In this document: positions 23,597-31,231 of the stretch, piece by piece
Layout of the letters: every line of letters begins with the position of its first letter
Position numbering within the stretch: the first letter of the stretch is position 1
From: Alphaproteobacteria bacterium
GTDB lineage: Bacteria > Pseudomonadota > Alphaproteobacteria > Reyranellales > Reyranellaceae
Length of the DNA: 40,860 nt
Reading direction: 5' to 3'
NCBI GenBank assembly: GCA_947474005.1
Contig: CANJHI010000026.1
Coordinates: 1 to 40,860 of the forward strand
Notes under the pieces: model-generated
Told to the model about the DNA's origin: nothing
Databases searched by the model: none
What the model saw: only the letters and a program-made list of their open reading frames with translations
Program-made: the position numbers and the translations under genes

Positions 23597-24820
23597 GTGG
23601 GACAACTCGAGCGACCGAAAGTGACGGTGGGGTTCATTCCCCTGATCGACTGCGCGCCCATCCTGTTCGCGGATATTCTGGGCTTGTTCGAGCGCCATGG
23701 TCTCGACGTCGAGATCCGCCGCGAGGCCTCGTGGGCGAATATCCGCGACAAGGTCGCTCTGGGTCTGCTCGACGCCGCGCACATGCTCTCGCCCATGCCG
23801 CTGGCGACCACGCTCGGCATCGACAGCGTCAACGTGCCGATGATCGCGGCCATGACGCTGCAGCTCAACGGCAATTCGATCACTCTCTCCAATGCACTGT
23901 GGCGGGAGATCGAAGAGGTGGCGCCCGAGTTCGTCGGCGATCATCGCGCAGCTGACGCACCGCTCGATGCCCGCGCCCTGGCAGCGGTTGTTCGCCATCG
24001 CGCCCAGGCCGGCAAGTCGCCGCTCACGCTCGCTTCGGTCTTCCCCTTTTCGTCGCACAACCACCTGCTGCGCCTTTGGCTGGCGTCGGGCGGCCTCGAT
24101 CCCGACCGCGACGTGCGCTTCACCGTCGTGCCGCCGCCGCACATGGTGGCGCATCTCTCCGGCGGCGCCATCGACGGCTACTGCGTCGGCGAACCGTGGA
24201 ACCAGCAGGCCGTGTCGCACGGCATCGGCCGCATCGCGTTGAGCAGCCTGCACATCTGGAACTCGATGCCGGAGAAGGTGCTGGGCACGACCGAGGCGTG
24301 GGCGCAACGCAATCCCAAGACGCTGATCGCGCTGGTAAAGGCGATCACTGAAGCCGGCGCCTGGCTCGACGAGCCCGGCAACCGTGCGGAGGCGGCGCGT
24401 GTTCTGTCGAGCCCGCGTTACGTCAACGTTCCGGCCGAGGTGATCGCCAGGTCGCTCGCCCTCCCGGATTTCCACATCTTCCACCGCCAGGTCGCGAACT
24501 TCCCGTGGCGCAGCCATGCCGACTGGTTCCTGGCGCAGATGGTGCGCTGGGGCCAGATCGCGCCGCAGCCGGGCCTTGGCGCCGTGGCCGACCGCGTGTT
24601 CCGCACCGACATCTATCGCGCCGCTGCCAGCGAACTCGGCCTGCCGTGTCCGCTCACCGACCGCAAGGTCGAGGGAGCCCATAGCGATCCGTGGATCCTG
24701 CCGACCAACGGCGCCCCGATCGCGATGGGACCGGACAAATTTCTCGATGGGTCGGTGTTCGACCCAAGCAATGAAACGTCAACGATCTTCAAGCAGCAGG
24801 AGAGCAATCATGGCGACTAA
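23597..24820 (+). CDS. nasS: Nitrate sensor NasS (NrtA-like, cytoplasmic)
   Basis: A 407-residue protein with the CmpA/NrtA nitrate-binding fold: KVTVGFIPLIDCAPILFAD, FSSHNHLLRLWLASGGLDP, VVPPPHMVAHLSGG and GYCVGEPWN. It has no signal peptide, unlike the next gene, which is what separates NasS from NrtA. NasS binds nitrate in the cytoplasm and releases NasT when nitrate is present. It starts just downstream of the leader terminator, so its expression should depend on antitermination. GTG at 23597 has GGGG 9 nt upstream overlapping the end of the T-run; a TTG at 23588 is an alternative. Its end overlaps the nrtA start by 11 bp. Confidence 0.85.
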   Translation: MGQLERPKVTVGFIPLIDCAPILFADILGLFERHGLDVEIRREASWANIRDKVALGLLDAAHMLSPMPLATTLGIDSVNVPMIAAMTLQLNGNSITLSNALWREIEEVAPEFVGDHRAADAPLDARALAAVVRHRAQAGKSPLTLASVFPFSSHNHLLRLWLASGGLDPDRDVRFTVVPPPHMVAHLSGGAIDGYCVGEPWNQQAVSHGIGRIALSSLHIWNSMPEKVLGTTEAWAQRNPKTLIALVKAITEAGAWLDEPGNRAEAARVLSSPRYVNVPAEVIARSLALPDFHIFHRQVANFPWRSHADWFLAQMVRWGQIAPQPGLGAVADRVFRTDIYRAAASELGLPCPLTDRKVEGAHSDPWILPTNGAPIAMGPDKFLDGSVFDPSNETSTIFKQQESNHGD

Positions 24821-26123
24821 GAAGGCCAACACCGGACTGGGACGGCGCGACATGTTGAGGAACGCCGGCAGCGTGGCTGCGACCGCTGCGCTGATGAGCG
24901 CGGTACGCGCCTCGTTCCCCGCCGGCGCCTTCGCGCAGGCAGCTGGGCCAGAGACCAACAAGGTCACGCTGGGCTTCATCGCACTCACCGACTCCTCGCC
25001 GCTGATCGTGGCGAAGGAGAAGAAGCTCTTCGACAAGTACGGCATCACCGACGCCAACATCAATAAGCAGGCCTCGTGGGGTACGACGCGCGACAACATC
25101 GTCCTGGGCTCTGCGTCGGGCGGCATCGACGGCGCGCATATCCTGACGCCCAAGCCCTATCAGATCACGCTCGGTCTCACGACGCCGGAGAACAAGCCGG
25201 TGCCGATGTATATCCTGTCGCGGCTCAACACCAACGGTCAGGCGATCTCGGTCGCCAAGGACCTGATGGCGACCGGCGCCACGGTCAATTCCGCGCCGCT
25301 CAAGGCCGCTTTCGCCAAAATGAAGGCCGACGGCAAGGATCCGAAATGCGCTATGACCTTCCGCGGCGACACCCACGACTTGTGGATCCGCTACTGGCTG
25401 GCTGCCGGCGGCATCGACCCGGAGAAGGACGTCTCGACCATCGTCGTGCCGCCGCCGCAGATGGTTGCCAACATGAAGGTTGGCAGCATGGAGGCGTTCT
25501 GCGTCGGTGAGCCGTGGAACGAGCAGCTCGTCAACCAGGGCATCGGTTACACGGCCTGCACGACCGGCGATATCTGGAAGGACCATCCGGAAAAGAGCCT
25601 CGGCCTGCGCGCCGACTGGGTCGACAAGAATCCCAAAGCCGCGCAGGCGATGCTGCAGGCGGTGCTCGAGGCTGCGCAATGGTGCGACAAGCTCGAGAAC
25701 GCCAAGGAGCTCTCCGAGATCGTCGGCAAGCGCCAGTGGTTCAACTGCCCCCCGGCCGACATCATCAATCGTATCGAGGGCAAGGTGAACTACGGTGACG
25801 GCCGCAAGATCGACAACCGCGACCTGTCGATGAAGTTCTGGCGCGACCATGCCTCGTATCCGTACCAGAGCCATGAGCTGTGGTTCCTCACCGAGAACCA
25901 GCGCTGGGGCATGATGGCCGCCGACCTCGACACCAAGGCGGTCATCGCCAAGGTCAACCGCGAGGATCTGTGGCGCGAAGCCGCCAAGGCGATCGGCGTG
26001 GCGGCCAACGCCATGCCCGCCGGCACCTCGCGCGGCAAGGAGACATTCTTCGATGGCAAGGTCTTCGACCCGGCCGACCCAAAGACTTATCTCACCGGCC
26101 TTCAGATCAAGAAGGTGGCGTGA
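24810..26123 (+). CDS. nrtA: Nitrate ABC transporter substrate-binding protein, Tat signal
   Basis: A 437-residue periplasmic nitrate receptor. GRRDMLRNAGSVAATAALMS with a later AFAQA is a twin-arginine signal peptide. KVTLGFIALTDSSPLIVAKEKKLF, TFRGDTHDLWIRYWLAAGGIDPEKDV, VVPPPQMVANM and AFCVGEPWNEQLV are the NrtA core. AGGAG lies 6 nt before the ATG. Upstream in the same frame the reading is open within nasS but is not coding. The stop TGA overlaps the next ATG. Confidence 0.93.
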   Translation: MATKKANTGLGRRDMLRNAGSVAATAALMSAVRASFPAGAFAQAAGPETNKVTLGFIALTDSSPLIVAKEKKLFDKYGITDANINKQASWGTTRDNIVLGSASGGIDGAHILTPKPYQITLGLTTPENKPVPMYILSRLNTNGQAISVAKDLMATGATVNSAPLKAAFAKMKADGKDPKCAMTFRGDTHDLWIRYWLAAGGIDPEKDVSTIVVPPPQMVANMKVGSMEAFCVGEPWNEQLVNQGIGYTACTTGDIWKDHPEKSLGLRADWVDKNPKAAQAMLQAVLEAAQWCDKLENAKELSEIVGKRQWFNCPPADIINRIEGKVNYGDGRKIDNRDLSMKFWRDHASYPYQSHELWFLTENQRWGMMAADLDTKAVIAKVNREDLWREAAKAIGVAANAMPAGTSRGKETFFDGKVFDPADPKTYLTGLQIKKVA

Positions 26124-27022
26124 TGCAGGCAGCCAAAGTCGTCGCGTCGGTCGTGGCTGCCGTGCCGGTGTCGGGCACGACGGCCGAGATCGTGGCCTTC
26201 CGCCCGCCGATGCGGCCAGCCCTTGAGCGGATCGCGAGCGCCGCGCGTCACACTGTGAGCGTCGTGTTGCCGCCGCTCATTGTCATGTCCATCACGTTGC
26301 TCGTCTGGCAGCTCCTGTGCTCGGAGCCCGGCGCGCGGCTGCCGCCACCGACCAAGGTGGTTTCGGACGCCTGGGATTTCATCGTCCATCCGTTCTACGA
26401 CAACGGTGGCATCGACAAGGGTGCTTTCTGGCAGATCTCCAAGAGCCTCGGCCGCGTCGGTATCGGCTTCAGCTTTGCCGCCGTGGTCGGCATCGCGCTC
26501 GGCGTGCTGGTCGGCCAAAGCACCTGGGCGATGCGCGGCCTTGATCCGATCTTCCAGGTCCTGCGCACCGTGCCGCCACTCGCCTGGCTGCCGCTGTCGC
26601 TCGCGGGCTTCCGCGATTCGAATCCTTCCGCGCTGTTCGTGATCTTCATCACCTCGATCTGGCCGATCATCATCAACACGTCGGTGGGTGTGCGGAACAT
26701 CCCGCAGGACTATCGCAACGTCGCGGCGGTGATCCGGCTGTCGTGGTGGGAGGTGTTCTACAAGATCACGCTGCCCGCCACCGTGCCCTACATCTTCACC
26801 GGCCTGCGCATCGGCGTGGGGCTGAGCTGGCTCGCCATCGTCGCGGCCGAGATGCTGATCGGCGGCGTCGGCATCGGCTTCTTCATCTGGGACGCGTGGA
26901 ACAGCTCGCGCATCTCCGACATCATCGTGGCCCTGGTCTACATCGGCATCGTCGGCTTCCTGCTCGACAAGCTGATCGCCACGGTCGGTCACTTCGTCAG
27001 CCATGGCGTCTCGGCCCAATGA
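26123..27022 (+). CDS. nrtB: Nitrate ABC transporter permease
   Basis: A 299-residue inner-membrane permease of the nitrate/sulfonate/bicarbonate class. After a cytoplasmic N-terminus of about 45 residues it has six membrane helices; the conserved loop is YRNVAAVIRLSWWEVFYKITLPATVPYIFTGL. SWLAIVAAEMLIGGVGIGFFIWDAWNSSRI is typical of NrtB. The start overlaps the nrtA stop (TGATG). Confidence 0.93.
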   Translation: MQAAKVVASVVAAVPVSGTTAEIVAFRPPMRPALERIASAARHTVSVVLPPLIVMSITLLVWQLLCSEPGARLPPPTKVVSDAWDFIVHPFYDNGGIDKGAFWQISKSLGRVGIGFSFAAVVGIALGVLVGQSTWAMRGLDPIFQVLRTVPPLAWLPLSLAGFRDSNPSALFVIFITSIWPIIINTSVGVRNIPQDYRNVAAVIRLSWWEVFYKITLPATVPYIFTGLRIGVGLSWLAIVAAEMLIGGVGIGFFIWDAWNSSRISDIIVALVYIGIVGFLLDKLIATVGHFVSHGVSAQ

Positions 27023-27047
27023 GCGCGACGCACCAGGAGGACCGGTC

Positions 27048-27863
27048 ATGAACCAGCCCTATCTCAAGTTCGAACAGATCGGCATGAGCTTCCGTCGCGG
27101 CCAGATGGAGACGGAAGTGCTGCGCGACGTCAATCTCCACATCGATCAGGGCGAGTTCGTCTCGATGATCGGCCATTCCGGATGTGGCAAGTCGACCCTG
27201 CTCAATATCCTGGGCGGCCTGCTGCAGTCGACGACCGGCGAGGTCTTCCTCGAAGGCAAGGTGGTGGACGAGCCCGGCCCCGACCGGGCCATCGTCTTCC
27301 AGAACCACTCGCTGCTGCCGTGGCTCACCGTCTACGGCAACATCGCCATCGCCGTGGACAAGGTGTTCGGCGGATTCCAGGGCAAGGGCAAGACCAAGGC
27401 CGAGCGCCACGACTGGGTCATGCACAATCTCGAGCTGGTGCAGATGGCCCAGGCCAAGGACAAGCGCCCGCACGAGGTCTCGGGCGGCATGAAGCAGCGG
27501 GTCGGCATCGCCCGGGCGCTCGCCATGCAGCCCAAGGTGCTGCTGATGGACGAGCCGTTCGGCGCCCTCGACGCGCTGACGCGTGCCCATCTGCAGGACA
27601 GTGTGATGGAAATCCACGCCAAGCTTGGCAACACGGTGCTGATGATCACCCACGACGTCGACGAGGCCGTATTGCTGTCGGATCGCGTGGTCATGATGAC
27701 CAATGGTCCGGCGGCAACCATCGGCGAGATCCTGGCGATAGAACTGCCGCGGCCGCGCCGCCGGCTCGAGCTCGCGACCGATCCGGAGTACGCGCGTTGC
27801 CGGGCGGCGGTGCTGGAGTTCCTCTACGCGCGCCATCGCGTTCCGGCGCGGGCGGCTGCCTAA
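27048..27863 (+). CDS. nrtC: Nitrate ABC transporter ATP-binding protein
   Basis: A 271-residue ATPase. Walker A is GHSGCGKST (42-50), signature VSGGMKQRVGIARAL, Walker B VLLMDEPFGALDA and the switch ITHDVDEAVLLSDRVVMM. It lacks the C-terminal NrtA-like regulatory domain of cyanobacterial NrtC, so it is of the short NrtD type; alphaproteobacterial genomes usually call it NrtC. AGGAGG lies 7 nt before the ATG. Confidence 0.92.
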   Translation: MNQPYLKFEQIGMSFRRGQMETEVLRDVNLHIDQGEFVSMIGHSGCGKSTLLNILGGLLQSTTGEVFLEGKVVDEPGPDRAIVFQNHSLLPWLTVYGNIAIAVDKVFGGFQGKGKTKAERHDWVMHNLELVQMAQAKDKRPHEVSGGMKQRVGIARALAMQPKVLLMDEPFGALDALTRAHLQDSVMEIHAKLGNTVLMITHDVDEAVLLSDRVVMMTNGPAATIGEILAIELPRPRRRLELATDPEYARCRAAVLEFLYARHRVPARAAA

Positions 27864-27872
27864 GCGGCGACC

Positions 27873-29654
27873 ATGAGCGACTTCGACGACCAGCAGAAGC
27901 AATGGCTGCAGGGCTTCGTCAGCGGTATCGAAGCGCGCAAGGCTGCCAACAGACTGGCAGGTCGCACTGCTGGCGTGCCAGCGTCCACGCCAATCGGCCC
28001 CGACGCCCTGCAGTACACTGCCCAAGATCGCGTGATCGCGGCAGGGGGCAAGCTGGTCGCCGAGGAAATCGCCAAGCGTGCGCGTCATCCGCTCGATCGC
28101 TGGGACGAAGTCGTGGCGCGCGCCGAGGCGGGCCAGTTCCCGAAGGGAGCAGATGTCCTGCTCACCAAGTATCATGGCCTGTTCTATGTCGCGCCGGCGC
28201 AGAACGCCTATATGTGCCGGCTGCGCCTCCCCAACGGCATCCTGAAAGCCTGGCAGATGCGCGGCCTTGCCGACGCCGCCGATTCCTTCGGCGGCGGCTA
28301 CGCCGACGTCACGACCCGCGCCAACCTGCAGATCCGCGAGATTGCGGCGGCGCATGGCGTCGATCTTCTGCTGGCGGTCCAGGATCTCGGCCTGACGGCG
28401 CGCGGCTCCGGCGCCGACAATATCCGCAACATCACCGGCAGCCCGACCGCCGGCATCGACCCGCAGGAACTTTTTGACACGCGGCCGCTGTGTCGCGCCA
28501 TGCACCACTACATCCTCAATCACCGTGAGATGTACGGACTGCCGCGCAAGTTCAACATCGCCTTCGATGGTGGTGGCCGTGTGCCGGTCCTGGAAGACAC
28601 CAACGACATCGGCTTCGTGGCCGCTGAGGTGATGGGCGGTGCGGGCTTTGAGCCCGGCATCTACTTCCATCTTCAGCTGGGCGGCATCACGGGCCATCTC
28701 GATTTCGCCTTCGGGACCGGAATCCTCCTGAAGCCCGAGGAGTGCGTGACGGTGGCGGGCGCCGTCATCAGGGCCTTTGCCGTCCATGGCGATCGTACCA
28801 ACCGACTGAAGGCGCGCCTGAAATATGTGATCGACCGGATGGGCCGCGACGCGTTTCTCCAGGAAGTCGAGAAGGAGTACGGCAAGGCACTTCCTCGCGC
28901 AGCCGGTGCCGAAATCGCGCCGCGCGTGCGGGCCGACAAGCATGGCCATATCGGCGTCCACGACCAGAAGCAGCCGGGCCTCAACTATCTCGGGCTGGTG
29001 CTACCGGTGGGCCGGATCACCTCCGAGCAGATGCGCGGCATTGCGGGGATTTCCGAGCGTTTCTGCAGCGGCACGCTCCGGCTCACCGTGTGGCAGAATC
29101 TGCTCATCTCCGACGTCGCCGACCGCGACGTCGGTATCTGCATCGCCGCCATCAACGCGCTTGGCCTCGGGATCGAGGCCAGCGCTATCCGCCGCGGCCT
29201 TGTCGCCTGCACCGGCAATGCCGGCTGCAAGTTCGCCGCTTCTAATACCAAGGGCCATGCGCTGAAGCTCGCCGACTATCTCGAGGCCCGCGTGGCGGTC
29301 GACACACCGGTGAACATCCACCTGACGGGCTGCCATCATTCCTGCGCCCAGCATTATGTCGGCGACATCGGGCTGCTGGCGGCGAAGGTCGATCGCGGCG
29401 AGGACAGCGTCGAGGGCTATCACGTCTATATCGGTGGCGGTGCCGCCTCGACTGCCGAGCAGGCGATGGCGCGGGAGTATGCGCAGGGAGTCGCGTTCGA
29501 CGAGTTGCCGACGCTGCTGGAGAAACTGCTGGCGGCCTATCTTGAGCATCGAGCCACCGCCACGGAATCGTTCTTCGAGTTCTGCCGTCACCGTGAGACC
29601 GCCGAGCTGCACGAGCTGGCCAATCGCGCGCCGCTGCGGGCGCTGGCCGCATGA
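27873..29654 (+). CDS. nirA: Assimilatory nitrite reductase, NirA family
   Basis: A 593-residue siroheme/4Fe-4S enzyme that reduces nitrite to ammonium with six electrons. The cluster-siroheme cysteines are C446 and C452 (CTGNAGC) and C487 and C491 (CHHSC). The two-fold ferredoxin-like halves are visible: DVTTRANLQIREI in the first and GTLRLTVWQNLLI in the second. It is ferredoxin-type rather than the NADH-dependent NirB. The electron donor is probably the flavoprotein encoded directly downstream, whose ATG overlaps this stop. cysG at the end of the operon supplies siroheme. Confidence 0.93.
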   Translation: MSDFDDQQKQWLQGFVSGIEARKAANRLAGRTAGVPASTPIGPDALQYTAQDRVIAAGGKLVAEEIAKRARHPLDRWDEVVARAEAGQFPKGADVLLTKYHGLFYVAPAQNAYMCRLRLPNGILKAWQMRGLADAADSFGGGYADVTTRANLQIREIAAAHGVDLLLAVQDLGLTARGSGADNIRNITGSPTAGIDPQELFDTRPLCRAMHHYILNHREMYGLPRKFNIAFDGGGRVPVLEDTNDIGFVAAEVMGGAGFEPGIYFHLQLGGITGHLDFAFGTGILLKPEECVTVAGAVIRAFAVHGDRTNRLKARLKYVIDRMGRDAFLQEVEKEYGKALPRAAGAEIAPRVRADKHGHIGVHDQKQPGLNYLGLVLPVGRITSEQMRGIAGISERFCSGTLRLTVWQNLLISDVADRDVGICIAAINALGLGIEASAIRRGLVACTGNAGCKFAASNTKGHALKLADYLEARVAVDTPVNIHLTGCHHSCAQHYVGDIGLLAAKVDRGEDSVEGYHVYIGGGAASTAEQAMAREYAQGVAFDELPTLLEKLLAAYLEHRATATESFFEFCRHRETAELHELANRAPLRALAA

Positions 29655-31231
29655 ACGTCATGACACCCGTGCCGGCGCTGATTCCGGCGCTGATTCCGGA
29701 GAATGCGCCATTCTCGACCGAGCAGCGTGCCTGGTTGAACGGCTTCTTTTCGGCCTACCTCGGCGTCACCGCGGAAACCGGAGCCGGGGAAGGTGCCGAA
29801 CCATCCGAACCCGAGGATTTTCCCTGGCATGATGCGTCGCTCGCCATGCCGGAGCGGATGGCGCTCGCCATGGAGGCGAAGCCCGAACGCAAGCTGATGG
29901 CGGCAATGGCGCAGCTCGATTGCGGCCAGTGCGGCTATCTCTGCCAGACCTACGCCGAGGCGGTGTGGTCGGGCACCGAGGCCGACATGGGTCGCTGCGT
30001 GCCGGGCGGCAAGGAGACCCAGCGCAAGCTGAAGGAACTGGTGGCGGCGTTGGAAAGCGAACGGGGCACGCCGGCCGCCGCGCCGGTCGCCAAATCTGGT
30101 GGCGCCCTTGGTTTCTCGCGCGATCGGCCCGCCCTTGCCACGCTGGTCGACGCCCATCCGCTCAACCGTCCCGGCTCCGAAAAGGACGTGCGCCACGTCG
30201 TGTTCGATCTGTCGACCACCGACGTGAGCTACGAGGCCGGCGACAGCCTGGGAGTCTTCGCCCGCAAGAACCCGCAACTGGTTCAGGCCGTGCTCGATCG
30301 CGTCGGCGCCACGGGTGAGGAGGTCGTGGCCTACGACGGCGAGGCGCTGCCGCTTCGCCAGGTCCTGCTGAGCAAGGTCGACATCGCCCGCCCCAGCGAC
30401 GAGTGCATGCTGTTTCTCGCGACCCGCGCCTTCGACGGGGAGGAGGCCCTGAAGCTGCAGGCGCTGGCCGAGGGCAAGGGCCCGCCGGAACTGGCCGACG
30501 CCGACCTGCTCGATCTCCTGCATGCCTTCCCTTCGGTGATGCCGTCGCTGCCGGGCCTGCTGAAGTCGCTCGATCGCTTGCAGCCCCGACTCTACTCGAT
30601 CGCCTCCTCGTCGAAGGCCCACCCGCGCGAGGTCCATCTCACAGTGTCGGCGGTGCGCTGGGACAGCAACGACCGCACGCGTACCGGCATCGGCTCCTGC
30701 TATCTCGCGGACTTTGCCAAGCCGGGCGATGTCGTCCCGGTGTTCATCCAGAAGAGCCACGGCTTCGGCCCGCCCGCCGACGACAACGCGCCCGCCATCA
30801 TGGTCGGCCCCGGCACCGGCATCGCGCCGTTCCGCGCTTTTCTCGAGGAGCGCGAGGCGCGTGGTGCCAAAGGTCGAAATTGGCTGTTCTTCGGCGAGCA
30901 GAAGCGCGTCACCGATTTCCTGTACGAGGATCAGATCGCCGACTGGCAGCGCCGCGGCATCCTCAGCCGCCTCGACCTCGCCTTCTCGCGTGATCAGGCT
31001 GAGAAGATCTACGTGCAGACGCGCATGGAGGAGAATGCGGCCGAGCTGTGGGCGTGGCTGGAAGAGGGCGCCCACTTCTATGTCTGCGGCGACGCCAAGC
31101 GCATGGCCAAGGATGTCGAGGACACGCTGCTGTGGATCGCAGCCGAGCACGGCGGCAAGAGTGCCCGTGAGGCCAAGACCTGGCTCGACGGCCTCGCCAA
31201 GGCCGGCCGCTATCAGCGCGATGTCTACTGA
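29651..31231 (+). CDS. Fe-S/FAD/NADPH reductase (CysJ-like, flavodoxin domain replaced)
   Basis: A 526-residue electron-transfer protein. A four-cysteine motif C91-x2-C94-x3-C98 ... C116 (LDCGQCGYLC, RCVPGG) makes a 4Fe-4S domain in the place where CysJ and P450 reductases carry a flavodoxin. From about 150 the C-terminus is a standard NADPH-flavin reductase: RLYSIASSSKAHP (FAD), GIGSCYLAD, and VGPGTGIAPFRAFLEER (NADPH), ending YQRDVY. It should carry electrons from NADPH through FAD and the cluster to NirA and/or NasA. The start overlaps the nirA stop by 4 bp. N-terminal 20 residues are repetitive (PALIPALIPE) and poorly conserved. Confidence 0.85.
   Translation: MNVMTPVPALIPALIPENAPFSTEQRAWLNGFFSAYLGVTAETGAGEGAEPSEPEDFPWHDASLAMPERMALAMEAKPERKLMAAMAQLDCGQCGYLCQTYAEAVWSGTEADMGRCVPGGKETQRKLKELVAALESERGTPAAAPVAKSGGALGFSRDRPALATLVDAHPLNRPGSEKDVRHVVFDLSTTDVSYEAGDSLGVFARKNPQLVQAVLDRVGATGEEVVAYDGEALPLRQVLLSKVDIARPSDECMLFLATRAFDGEEALKLQALAEGKGPPELADADLLDLLHAFPSVMPSLPGLLKSLDRLQPRLYSIASSSKAHPREVHLTVSAVRWDSNDRTRTGIGSCYLADFAKPGDVVPVFIQKSHGFGPPADDNAPAIMVGPGTGIAPFRAFLEEREARGAKGRNWLFFGEQKRVTDFLYEDQIADWQRRGILSRLDLAFSRDQAEKIYVQTRMEENAAELWAWLEEGAHFYVCGDAKRMAKDVEDTLLWIAAEHGGKSAREAKTWLDGLAKAGRYQRDVY

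Noticed and set aside
24516..24809. Extension of nrtA by 98 codons upstream
   Set aside because: It overlaps nasS in another frame, gives no family sequence, and the ATG at 24810 has AGGAG and a Tat signal right after it.
23597..24820. Call as a second transport binding protein NrtA
   Set aside because: No signal peptide, and position next to nasT and the ANTAR leader fits NasS.
26997..28961. A 654-codon minus-strand frame opposite nrtC and nirA
   Set aside because: Antisense shadow of two conserved enzymes with all catalytic residues in the plus frames.
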